Below are positions 1 to 8,234 of a stretch of DNA of 35,272 bases, piece after piece. A program made the translations under genes and the position numbers. Where the stretch lies: contig CALMZY010000262.1 of NCBI GenBank assembly GCA_937870865.1, positions 1-35,272 on the forward strand, written 5' to 3'. Below the pieces are notes generated by a model. It had not been told where the DNA came from, did not search any database, and saw only the letters and a program-made list of their open reading frames with translations. The DNA comes from an uncultured Lentisphaerota bacterium (lineage in GTDB: Bacteria; Verrucomicrobiota; Kiritimatiellia; CAIQIC01; JAGNIJ01). Every line of letters starts with the position of its first letter. The first letter of the stretch is position 1.

Positions 1-1403
1 GGCTCCAGGACAAACTGCCAGAGGATGTTCGGTTCCGCGGAAACGGCCTTGCGCACTCGGGCGGCCATGTCGAGCCGTCGCGCCAAAAGATTCCGGCCTT
101 TGAAAAACATCGCGCGCCGATTTTCCGAACGTTGGAAAAGATCCGGCAATTCGCGGCCGACGAATCGCCGGGTCGGGCAATCCGCGATGATGCCCAACTT
201 CCTTTGAACCAGCGCCTCCGCGCGCCGAAGTTCCTCGGCTGACAAGCTTGCGGTGGATTGGACCTGGTAGGGCGGGCGGTCGAGCGCGCGCAGTCCGAAA
301 CGCCGCTGGTCCCGGCGGATTTCTGTTCCGGGCAGGAGAAGGGTCTGAAGGCATTGAACGCGTATTCCGCGGAGCTTCGCCGCCCAGTCCAGCATGTTGC
401 GGATTTCGTTCAGATCCTGGCCGGGCAAGCCGTACATCAAGTCCACGGTCACGAGAATCCCGGCGCGCGCCAGCGCGCGAATGCCGCGGTCCAGACGTTC
501 CAGATTGGTTGGTCGGTGGATGCGCCGGAGTGTGTCCAGGTTCCGGCTCTGGACGCCGACCTCGATCTCCCGGAAGTTGGCGGCCGCGAGCAGGCGGGCG
601 TCGTCGGGCGTGATCCTGTCGGCCTGGAGTTCGGCAAAGAACTCCAGCCGGCGGCCCCGGTTCAATTTCGCGAGTCCCGCGATGATCCGGCGGAACTCCG
701 GATTCGCGTTGAACGTGGGATCGATGAACCGGATTTCGCGCGCTCCGCGGCGGCGCAGGACGCGGACGCGTTCGAGTACGTCGTCTGCGAGCAGGCAGCT
801 GATTGCGTGCCGCCGATGGCCGTAGCAGCAGTAGGAGCAACGGAGGGGGCAGCCGCGAGTGGTTTCCAGGTAGGCCATGCCGTTCGCGTCCGGCTTATTA
901 TAAGGATAGGCCGCGGGCGGCAGATCGGTCCGCAGGTTGAAGGCGGGCGGTTGGGCGGGCGGCGAGTACCGTCGGCCGGTGCGCAGCGCTTTGAGGATTT
1001 CGGGAAAGACCTTCTCGCCTTCGCCGGATACCGCGATATCCGCCATCCGGCTTCGAAAAAGAAACGGATGATCGGGCGCGACCTCGGGCCCGCCTGCGAC
1101 GACCTTCAGCTTCGGCAGGATCCTGCGCGCCTTCCTGACCAGGTCGAGCGTGCGTTCGATGTTCCAGAGAAAGAGGGTTGCCGCAATGACGTCGGGCTTC
1201 AGCCGCGTGATCGCCGCGAGCAGGCGGCGGTCATCGAGCCGGTCCGCGTTCGGGATGGACACGATCCGGTGGAAGCGGCGCTCGCCGGACCGTTCCAGCG
1301 CGTGCCGCAGGTAGACGGCCGCGAGCGGCACGTTTTCCTGCTGGCCGTGCGCATCGTGATCAAGCCGGGGCAGCTGAAGAAAAAGGATCTTTCGAGCTCT
1401 CAC
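1..1403 (-). CDS. Radical SAM protein with N-terminal cobalamin-binding-like domain (partial, runs off the window start)
   Basis: Reverse-strand reading from GTG at 1403 gives an open frame: MRARKILFLQLPRLDHDAHGQQENVPLAAVYLRHALE...VVAGGPEVAPDHPFLF...LETTRGCPLRCSYCCYGHRR...GVQSRNLDTLRRIHR. CxxxCxxC motif plus B12-binding-like N-terminus. Not in the ORF track (GTG start, no stop inside the window). Confidence 0.85.
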   Translation of the reverse strand, partial: MRARKILFLQLPRLDHDAHGQQENVPLAAVYLRHALERSGERRFHRIVSIPNADRLDDRRLLAAITRLKPDVIAATLFLWNIERTLDLVRKARRILPKLKVVAGGPEVAPDHPFLFRSRMADIAVSGEGEKVFPEILKALRTGRRYSPPAQPPAFNLRTDLPPAAYPYNKPDANGMAYLETTRGCPLRCSYCCYGHRRHAISCLLADDVLERVRVLRRRGAREIRFIDPTFNANPEFRRIIAGLAKLNRGRRLEFFAELQADRITPDDARLLAAANFREIEVGVQSRNLDTLRRIHRPTNLERLDRGIRALARAGILVTVDLMYGLPGQDLNEIRNMLDWAAKLRGIRVQCLQTLLLPGTEIRRDQRRFGLRALDRPPYQVQSTASLSAEELRRAEALVQRKLGIIADCPTRRFVGRELPDLFQRSENRRAMFFKGRNLLARRLDMAARVRKAVSAEPNILWQFVLE

Positions 1404-1492
1404 GAGGCTGAGTTAACCACGGAGACGCGGAGAAAAAAAGCATGAGCTTGCACACTCAGGTTTCAGGTCTCATACTCAGATTTCAATACGTT

Positions 1493-1569
1493 GCCCCGGT
1501 AGCTCAGTTGGACAGAGCAGCGGTTTCCTAAACCGCAGGTCGCGCGTTCAAGTCGCGCCCGGGGTACCA
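1493..1569 (+). tRNA. tRNA-Arg (anticodon CCT), CCA encoded
   Basis: Full cloverleaf: acceptor GCCCCGG/CCGGGGT, D-stem GCTC/GAGC, anticodon stem-loop GCGGT-TTCCTAA-ACCGC, T-arm GCGCG-TTCAAGT-CGCGC, discriminator A + CCA. Confidence 0.95.
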
Positions 1570-1588
1570 TTTGTCCGTTCAATTCATC

Positions 1589-2467
1589 ATGAAAACAAAC
1601 ACAAGAATCGCGGGAATCATCTGTCTGGTGGTGTTGGGCCTGTCCGCGGCGCGGGCCGACTGGCCGCACGTCGTCAAATCGGCCGACGGCGTTCCGATTT
1701 CGTACGAGGTCTATGGCTCGGGCGAGCCGACGTTGGTTTTCGTCCACGGCTGGAACTGTGACGCCCGCTACTGGCGCGAGCAGATCCCGTTCTTTTCGAA
1801 GAAGCATCGCGTGGTTGTCCTCGATCTCGCCGGCCACGGCCACTCGGGCCTGTCGCGCACGAAGTACACGATGGCGGCGTTCGGGGAAGACGTGAAGGCC
1901 GCGGCGGAGACAGCGGGGGCCGGCCGCGTGATCCTGATCGGCCACTCCATGGGCGGGTCGGTCATCGCCGAGGCGGCGCGGCTCATGCCGGCGCGTGTCA
2001 TCGGACTGATCGGCGTGGATACGCTGGAGAACGTCGAGTATCCGCTGACGCAGGAGGAGTTCGTGAAGATGACGGCTCCCTTGCGCGAGGATTTCCAGGC
2101 CGGGTCCCGGGGCTTCGTCGGCCAGATGCTTTCGACCAACACCGATGCGCAGCTCCGCGAGTGGATTCTCTCGGACATGTCCGCGGCGTCGCCGGCGGTG
2201 GCGATGAGCGCGATGGACGAAATGATGGGCCAGTTTATCAGCGGCGAGGCGGCGAAGGTGTTCGAGCAGGTCCGCGTGCCGGTGATGTCCGTGAACGGAA
2301 GCCTGTGGCCGATCAACTACGAGGCCAACCGCCGGCACATGTTGTCCTACGATGCAATCGTCCTGACAAACGCAGACCACTTCCTGATGATGAACCGCCC
2401 GGCGGAGTTCAACGCCGCGCTGGAAGGGGCGGTGGAGAAGCTTCTGAAGAACGTCTCGGAACCTTGA
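1589..2467 (+). CDS. Secreted alpha/beta hydrolase
   Basis: ORF 1571..2467; likely ATG at 1589 (MKTNTRIAGIICLVVLGLSAARA signal peptide). HGWNCD, GHSMGGS nucleophile elbow and NADHF motifs. Confidence 0.88.
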   Translation: MKTNTRIAGIICLVVLGLSAARADWPHVVKSADGVPISYEVYGSGEPTLVFVHGWNCDARYWREQIPFFSKKHRVVVLDLAGHGHSGLSRTKYTMAAFGEDVKAAAETAGAGRVILIGHSMGGSVIAEAARLMPARVIGLIGVDTLENVEYPLTQEEFVKMTAPLREDFQAGSRGFVGQMLSTNTDAQLREWILSDMSAASPAVAMSAMDEMMGQFISGEAAKVFEQVRVPVMSVNGSLWPINYEANRRHMLSYDAIVLTNADHFLMMNRPAEFNAALEGAVEKLLKNVSEP

Positions 2468-2474
2468 CGGTGCG

Positions 2475-2861
2475 CTATCTCTTGTCCGGATCGAGTTGAA
2501 GCCGGACGCCTTTGATTCTCTCTTCGCCGAACCGCTTCTGAAGGTTGGCGAGGACCTGCTTCTGCCCGTAGCGGCTCAGGTCGCTGAGCCACGCGGGATG
2601 ATCCACGAAGATGTGGAGGATCTTCCGGTCGAGGCGGCCGGGGCGGGCGTGTTTTGCCACTTGCGGGCCGACGAGGGTCTCCCATTCGGTGATGAGCGCC
2701 TGTTCCCAGAAGTGCTTCTCCAAACCCATACCCTTCACGACGCTTTCGATCACAGGTTCAATGCCGGTGGAGCGGTCCGGCTGCGGAGGTCGCTCCCGGA
2801 GGATGTGGTGGCGCTCCCGCTCCAGTTGCCAGCGCGCTCTGTCTTCGCCTCCCCGTTTCAT
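2475..2861 (-). CDS. DUF721/DciA-like protein
   Basis: 128 aa; W..LVGPQVAKHARPGRLDRKILHIFVDHPAWLSDLSRYGQKQVLANLQKRFG matches the DUF721 pattern. Confidence 0.75.
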   Translation of the reverse strand: MKRGGEDRARWQLERERHHILRERPPQPDRSTGIEPVIESVVKGMGLEKHFWEQALITEWETLVGPQVAKHARPGRLDRKILHIFVDHPAWLSDLSRYGQKQVLANLQKRFGEERIKGVRLQLDPDKR

Positions 2862-2942
2862 GAAGGAAAATCCTATTACAGGGGAAACGGAAAAAGCGAC
2901 TTCGTAATTGCATCCGGACGAATGAAGGCCAGAATATCCTTC

Positions 2943-3635
2943 ATGAAACTCCCGATTCTTCTATCCGCATTGGCTCTTGCCTGCCTTCTTGGCGCCTGCG
3001 CGACGACCTACGAGGCGAGGAAGGTGCAGCCGTCCGGGTTCCTCGGCGACTACTCGCAGTTGGAGGCCGAAGGGGAAGGACTGCTCTATGTTGACCGGGA
3101 CGTGAAGGGAAAATACCCAGGGGTGATCCTTGAGCCCGTTCGCTTGTACGCGTCCACCAACGGCCGGCTGTCGAGACTCTCCCCGGAGGACCAGCAGGTC
3201 CTCGTGAACTACCTTCATGCGGCGCTCCAGACGTACATGACGAACCATTTTGCGGTGGCGGACGAAGCCGGGCCCGGGGTGATGCGCGTGCGAATGGCGA
3301 TCACGGAAGCCCGTGCCGCCAACGTGCCGATGGATGTCATTTCAACCCTTCTTCCGATCGGTCTGGCTGTGAGCGCGGTCAAGCGGGTCGCCACGGGCGC
3401 GCACTCGGCCGTGGGCTCGGCGGGGATCGAGTGCGAAGCGGTCGATTCGGTTTCGGGCCGGAGGCTCTTCGCGTTTGTGGATGCGCGCGTCGGGCGGAAG
3501 GTGACCGGCCGATTCGACAAGCTCAAGCAGTGGCACACCGCACAGGACGCCTTCGACTTCTGGGCACAGGAGATCGCCCGGCAACTGGAGGGCGTTGGCT
3601 CGTCTTCGGAGTCCGAATCCAGCCATGAGAAGTAA
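2943..3635 (+). CDS. DUF3313-like lipoprotein
   Basis: MKLPILLSALALACLLGACATTY lipobox; YVRPG/DUF3313-like layout with DFWAQEIARQL tail. Start 2943 (or 2922) rather than 2496. Confidence 0.65.
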   Translation: MKLPILLSALALACLLGACATTYEARKVQPSGFLGDYSQLEAEGEGLLYVDRDVKGKYPGVILEPVRLYASTNGRLSRLSPEDQQVLVNYLHAALQTYMTNHFAVADEAGPGVMRVRMAITEARAANVPMDVISTLLPIGLAVSAVKRVATGAHSAVGSAGIECEAVDSVSGRRLFAFVDARVGRKVTGRFDKLKQWHTAQDAFDFWAQEIARQLEGVGSSSESESSHEK

Positions 3636-3638
3636 AAA

Positions 3639-3660
3639 GCCCGCCGCACTTGCGGCGGGC
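3639..3660 (-). terminator. Intrinsic terminator for the minus-strand gene 3693..3926
   Basis: GCCCGCCGCA-CT-TGCGGCGGGC stem; on the minus strand it is followed by TTTTTACTT. Confidence 0.7.
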
Positions 3661-3692
3661 CGGGGAGGGCGGACAAGACAAAGCGAAAGTAG

Positions 3693-3926
3693 TCAGTGGT
3701 CCGTTTGCTTATCGCCGGGCGGACCAAAACGGATCATCCAGTCGATGGCGGCTCGATCCCAGCCAATGTCGTGGCCGGCCTTCTGGCTCTCGTAGTACTT
3801 GTGAAGAAGAATCTCCTTCTTCATGTTGTCCCACTGCCGGAAAAGCAGAGTGTTCTTCACCCAGCAGGCATCCTCGTCCCGCGGGCCGTCCGACTTGACC
3901 ATCTTTCTGTACGTCTGGGTTGACAT
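3693..3926 (-). CDS. Small uncharacterised protein (77 aa)
   Basis: MSTQTYRKMVKSDGPRDEDACWVKNTLLFRQWDNMKKEILLHKYYESQKAGHDIGWDRAAIDWMIRFG...; has its own terminator and a divergent intergenic region. Confidence 0.7.
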   Translation of the reverse strand: MSTQTYRKMVKSDGPRDEDACWVKNTLLFRQWDNMKKEILLHKYYESQKAGHDIGWDRAAIDWMIRFGPPGDKQTDH

Positions 3927-3969
3927 AGGTTATCAACTCCACTTGTAAGGATACCCCTACGGTGTTAAA

Positions 3970-4118
3970 AGTAAAGAAAAACGTTTCTATAACAGCGTAA
4001 ACCGTTTAACCTGAACAACATGAAAATACGTTTTACCTGATTTTGTTGCCGTCGGGATCGGTTTTTGGAAGATATCGTAAAAACCGGTTTTGACTCGGTG
4101 TGAAGAGCGGGTAAGTTA
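3970..4118. promoter_or_regulatory. Divergent regulatory region with CG-centred dyads and a candidate promoter
   Basis: AAACGTTT (3979-3986), TAAACcGTTTA (3998-4008), AAAATACGTTTTA (4023-4035), AAAACCGGTTTT (4080-4091); TTGACT (4090-4095), 16 nt, TAAGTT (4112-4117). Confidence 0.5.
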
Positions 4119-4153
4119 CAGAAACAGTCGAACAGACGAAAGGAGAAGGAAAC

Positions 4154-4567
4154 ATGAGACGTTATGTTCTATTGGCGGTTGCGGCGGGGTTGTGTGTAGG
4201 GCTCACGGCGTGCTTCACGACTTCGGGGAAACAGGGGAAATGCGGAAAACCCGCGACGTGCGGGGCGGCGCAGACGGAGAAGATGTCCATCGATCAGTGT
4301 CCGGTCATGGCCAAGCTGAACCTGACGGATGAACAGAAGGTAAAAGTCCAGGCGATCTGCGACAAGTGCTGCGGATCGAAGTGTTCCAAGAAGGCCTGCA
4401 AGCAGATGACCGCGGAGCTTGAGAAGGTTCTCACTCCCGAGCAGATGGCGCAGTTCAAGGCGGCCCGCGCCGAAATGAAGAAGGAAGGCAAGTGCGGCAG
4501 TCAGCCCAAGGGTTCGTGCTGCAAACAATCCGAAGCGTCCGGCTGCCCGATGAAGAAGTCGGACTGA
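4154..4567 (+). CDS. Cys-rich Spy/CpxP-like (LTxxQ) lipoprotein
   Basis: Lipobox GLTAC; two LTxxQ-like segments (LTDEQKVKVQ, LTPEQMAQFK); 14 Cys in 137 aa; AGGAG-type RBS. Confidence 0.7.
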   Translation: MRRYVLLAVAAGLCVGLTACFTTSGKQGKCGKPATCGAAQTEKMSIDQCPVMAKLNLTDEQKVKVQAICDKCCGSKCSKKACKQMTAELEKVLTPEQMAQFKAARAEMKKEGKCGSQPKGSCCKQSEASGCPMKKSD

Positions 4568-4598
4568 CCAGAGGCTCGAAGCAGATCGTGATGGTTCG

Positions 4599-4636
4599 AA
4601 CGGGTAGAGAGGCACAGCCGTGCGTCTCTACCCGTT
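4599..4636. terminator. Long hairpin between convergent genes (bidirectional terminator or REP-like element)
   Basis: AACGGGTAGAGA (4599-4610) pairs perfectly with TCTCTACCCGTT (4625-4636); inner GCAC/GTGC. Confidence 0.55.
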
Positions 4637-4680
4637 GCCCCTTGTAGACACGGCATCCGCTTCCGGCGGGCTGTTGGTTT

Positions 4681-5457
4681 CTACTTGCCGCACAGGTTCG
4701 CGCGGATGAACTGGAAGCTTTGCTTCAGCGACTCGAACGGATCGCGCGGACAGACATCCTGCTCCGGCACGAACCACCGGCATCCCGATTCCTCCGCCGC
4801 CGCGATGATGGCGGGCCAGTTCAGGTTGCCGCTGCCGACCTCGGCGAACACGACCTCGTTCTTCGTGCTGATCGCGTAATCCTTCATGTGCAGGACGACC
4901 AGCCGGTCCTTCATCCGTTTGCACCAGTCGGCGGGGTCGCCGCCGCCGAACTGCACCCAGTACGTGTCCAACTCCGCCTGCACGAAACGCGCTTCCGTTT
5001 CCGCGTAGAGGATTTCGAGGACGGTCTTTCCGGCGACGCGCCGGAACTCCATGTGGTGGTTGTGATAGCAGAACGTGATGCCCGCCTTGTGGAACGCCTC
5101 GCCGGCCGCGTTCAGCTTCCGGGCGAACTCGCGCACCTCGTGGAGCGTGCCGAAGGGCGGGTTGGTTCCCGGCCACGGGTACGTCGTGATCCGGCACCCG
5201 AACGACTGCAGTTTCCCGATCACGCGCTCCGGGTTGGCGAGCAGCGTCTCGCCGTCCTCGTGCGTCGCGCAGCAGGCCAGCCCCTCGTTTTTCAGCATCC
5301 GCGCGAGTTCGCCGTCGTCGATCGCGCCCATCCCGCTGATCTCGACCGCCTCGTAGCCGATCGTGCGAACCTTGCGGAGGCTCGCGGCGATTTCGCGCGG
5401 TGTCTTGAGATGATCGCGAACGGTATACAGTTGAGCGGCCACCTGGTGGAGGTTCAT
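4681..5457 (-). CDS. Sugar phosphate isomerase/epimerase (xylose isomerase-like TIM barrel)
   Basis: 258 aa; GYEAVEISG, CYHNHHMEF, AELDTYWVQFGG, LHMKDY, VEVGSGNLNW-type motifs. Confidence 0.9.
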   Translation of the reverse strand: MNLHQVAAQLYTVRDHLKTPREIAASLRKVRTIGYEAVEISGMGAIDDGELARMLKNEGLACCATHEDGETLLANPERVIGKLQSFGCRITTYPWPGTNPPFGTLHEVREFARKLNAAGEAFHKAGITFCYHNHHMEFRRVAGKTVLEILYAETEARFVQAELDTYWVQFGGGDPADWCKRMKDRLVVLHMKDYAISTKNEVVFAEVGSGNLNWPAIIAAAEESGCRWFVPEQDVCPRDPFESLKQSFQFIRANLCGK

Positions 5458-5460
5458 GGG

Positions 5461-6552
5461 TCATCCTTTCTGAAGGCGTTTCAGGAACCGTTCGTAATGG
5501 GCCGCGTTCAGCGGCAGGTCCACGGTTTGTTCTTTGAACGAAGAGTAAATCATTGCGTTGGCCAGTTCGAGAGACCGGGTTCCCTCCTTCGCGGGCGCGA
5601 TCAGCGGCGTGCCGTCGAGGATGGCATCCACGAAGTTCCGGGTCAGGGCCTGGTGAAGTTCCGGAGTGCGCGGCACGCGAACGGCTGTTTGCCGCGCTGC
5701 GGGTTTGGCCATCGGCGCGCGGGATGTCCTCCTGAACCTGGCGGCGGAAACGGAGTTCCGGGTGAGAGTCAATTTTCCGCCTTCCAGCACGATCCGGCCA
5801 AGGTCGCCCGCGATCTCGAACCGGTTTGTCCCCGGCGCCTCGCCCGTGGAGCCGACGAACACGCCGGTGGCGCCGCCTTTGAACTCGAGGCGGGCGGTGA
5901 CCTCGTCCTCCGTGGCGATCGGGTGGTATTTCCCGATCGAGCAGAAGGCCCGGACACGCTCCGGCATCCCGCAAATCCATTGCAGGAGGTCGAGGTGGTG
6001 CGCGTACTGGTTCATGAGGATGCCGCCGCCCTCGTGCCGCCACGTGGCGCGCCAGCGGGCCGCCTCGTAGTAGACATTGGTCCGGAACCACTCTGTCATC
6101 TCGAGATGGACGCGCTGGAGCGCGCCGATGACGCCGGCCGCGACCGCGTCGCGGATCCATTGGTGCCGCGGGTCCGCCCTCTGGTTGAACATGATGGCGA
6201 AAACCTGTTTCCGGCCCCGGTGCGCGGCAACGAGCCGCCGCCCCTCGGCCAGGTGGCGCGCGAGCGGCTTTTCGACCAGCACGTGCAGTCCCCTCCGGAG
6301 GGCGTCGATGCCGATTTCCGCGTGCAGGGACTGCGGCGTCGCGATCAGCACGGCATCCGCCGCGCCGGAGCGGATCAGCGCGGAGCTATCGGTGAATGCC
6401 GCCCCGTGCCGCGCGAAGGGGCGAAGAGCCTTCGGGTTCGGATCGCAGACGGCGGTCAGAACAGCCCGGGGCACCTTCCCATCGAGCAGGCCGCGGGCAT
6501 GGAAGGCACCGATGGATCCAAGGCCGATCACGCCGATTCGCACGCGCTTCAT
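5461..6552 (-). CDS. Gfo/Idh/MocA family oxidoreductase
   Basis: MKRVRIGVIGLGSIGAFHARGL Rossmann start; VLVEKPLARH motif. Start 6552 rather than 6618. Confidence 0.93.
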   Translation of the reverse strand: MKRVRIGVIGLGSIGAFHARGLLDGKVPRAVLTAVCDPNPKALRPFARHGAAFTDSSALIRSGAADAVLIATPQSLHAEIGIDALRRGLHVLVEKPLARHLAEGRRLVAAHRGRKQVFAIMFNQRADPRHQWIRDAVAAGVIGALQRVHLEMTEWFRTNVYYEAARWRATWRHEGGGILMNQYAHHLDLLQWICGMPERVRAFCSIGKYHPIATEDEVTARLEFKGGATGVFVGSTGEAPGTNRFEIAGDLGRIVLEGGKLTLTRNSVSAARFRRTSRAPMAKPAARQTAVRVPRTPELHQALTRNFVDAILDGTPLIAPAKEGTRSLELANAMIYSSFKEQTVDLPLNAAHYERFLKRLQKG

Positions 6553-6633
6553 GGGGTGAATCGTAGGGTCAGCCGGCAAATAGCTCAAGCTTGGTTCTTG
6601 GGTTGCGGCGGTGAGCATGCTAAGGTAATCGCC

Positions 6634-7449
6634 ATGAAACGTGTCGTGTTCATGATCCTTCTCGTGGCGGTCGCGGCGGGCTGCGCCATGCTGGACTCAG
6701 GGTCGAACGCCGGCCGCTACGTGGTCATCCATTACTACCCGTACACATTCTCCCTGGTGCGAACGATTGCCAAGCCGATGCCGGACTACGAGAACTGGGA
6801 TGATATCCGGATGCGGCTCGACATGGAGCGGCTGGCGAATCTTGGCGTGGATATCGTGATGGTGACCGTGGAGCCGGATCGCATTCAGGACCGGGGCCGC
6901 GCGCTGAATTACCTGCGCTTCGTGGACCGCGCCTCCAAGTATCCCTTCAAGGTGGCGTTCATGGCGGACGGGCGGCGTGCCTCGCTGTTTGACATCCGGA
7001 AATTCGGCGAGTGGTGCGAGCGCAACCTTCCGAACCGCCTTGGGTATTTTCACCACGAGGGACAGCCCTTGGTCGAGTTCTGCCACGCGGAGGGCGCGGC
7101 AAGCTATACGAACCCGCACCTGACCATCCGCCGGACGGATGGGGGGGCCGAGTGGACCTGGGGGCCGGGCGAAAAGTACCAGCCGGAAGTGAGCCCCAAC
7201 GGCGAGCAAATCATGGTCTACGCGGGGCTCTTGCGCAACGGGGACCGGCCTGAACTCGGCTTCAGCCTGACGAGGGACAAGGGCGCATGCATCCGCCGAC
7301 AGTTCCGGCAGGCCGCGGAAACGGACGCGCGCTTCATCTGCATTTCCAGCTACAACGACTTCTACGAGGCGAGCGCGGTGGAGCCGAACACGTTCGACGG
7401 AGAGTCGGCCTTCAAGGCGCTTCGCAGCGAGATCCAGGGTTTCAAGTAG
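6634..7449 (+). CDS. Lipoprotein with GH99/WbsX-like TIM-barrel features
   Basis: MKRVVFMILLVAVAAGCAM lipobox; HYYPYT...N-proximal; ICISSYNDFYEASAVEPN resembles the WNEWxEgxxIEP signature. Start 6634 rather than 4720. Confidence 0.7.
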   Translation: MKRVVFMILLVAVAAGCAMLDSGSNAGRYVVIHYYPYTFSLVRTIAKPMPDYENWDDIRMRLDMERLANLGVDIVMVTVEPDRIQDRGRALNYLRFVDRASKYPFKVAFMADGRRASLFDIRKFGEWCERNLPNRLGYFHHEGQPLVEFCHAEGAASYTNPHLTIRRTDGGAEWTWGPGEKYQPEVSPNGEQIMVYAGLLRNGDRPELGFSLTRDKGACIRRQFRQAAETDARFICISSYNDFYEASAVEPNTFDGESAFKALRSEIQGFK

Positions 7450-7460
7450 GCCGCGTCGCG

Positions 7461-8168
7461 CTACTTCTTCAATCCGAGCCCGAGCAGAAAGATGGGCCGC
7501 AGGATGCTCCACCAGCCGATGATGGGCGTCATCTTCGTGTATCCCAATTCCTTCGGAGGATAGATCTTGGTCGCGGGGACCTCCCGGACCTTGTACCCCA
7601 GTTTGATCGCCTTGAAGAAGATGTACGGTTCGAGCTCGTAGGCGTTGAGCCACTCCTGGTCGATCTGAATCCTGGAATCGTTGAAGATCGACACGCGGAT
7701 CGCCCGGAACCCGTTCGTGCTGTCCGTGATCTTCATCCCGGCGGCCAGGCTGAACAGCCACGGGTGCAGGCGCGTCGCCATTTTCCGGTAGGCCGGCATG
7801 TTGCCCGTCTTCCCGCCCGCCAGGTATCGCGAGCCCTGCACGAAATCGAATCCGTCCTCGAGGATGGGTTTCGTCAGCGCCGGGATTTCGGCCGGCCGGT
7901 CCTTGTCGTTTCCGGCCAGGACAACGAGGATGTCGAAGTTCTCTTTCTGCGCGAGCCGGATGCCCGTCCGGATTGCCGCGCCGACGCCCATGCGGTGCGG
8001 GTGGGAGACGACGCGAACCCCCCGCTTCTTGATCTCGGCCACGCTGCCGTCGGTCGAGGCGTCGTCCACAACGACCACTTCATCGACGAGACCGGGCTGG
8101 AAACGGTCCAGGACGCTGCCGATTTTCTTCTCCTCGTTGAAGCAGACAGGAAGGGCAAGTATTCTCAT
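7461..8168 (-). CDS. Glycosyltransferase family 2
   Basis: MRILALPVCFNEEKKIG...VVVDDASTDGS...GVGAAIRTGI...VLAGNDKDRP...DFVQGSRYLAGG. Confidence 0.92.
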   Translation of the reverse strand: MRILALPVCFNEEKKIGSVLDRFQPGLVDEVVVVDDASTDGSVAEIKKRGVRVVSHPHRMGVGAAIRTGIRLAQKENFDILVVLAGNDKDRPAEIPALTKPILEDGFDFVQGSRYLAGGKTGNMPAYRKMATRLHPWLFSLAAGMKITDSTNGFRAIRVSIFNDSRIQIDQEWLNAYELEPYIFFKAIKLGYKVREVPATKIYPPKELGYTKMTPIIGWWSILRPIFLLGLGLKK

Positions 8169-8234
8169 GGGGCGCATCCGTTCGGTTTGTCTCGCGCGCT
8201 GCCGGGGCTGTCCCGAGGGGCGGCGGCAAAAACC

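Noticed and set aside
258-1445. 395-aa plus-strand ORF
   Set aside because: Antisense shadow of the radical SAM gene; low-complexity Arg/Ala/Val-rich translation without motifs.
1493-1569. tRNA as an integration site for a mobile element
   Set aside because: No integrase and no repeated tRNA 3' end seen in the window.
4720-6633. N-terminal 638 aa of the 909-aa ORF 4720..7449
   Set aside because: Antisense to the isomerase and oxidoreductase; only the part from ATG 6634 has a signal peptide and protein-like sequence.
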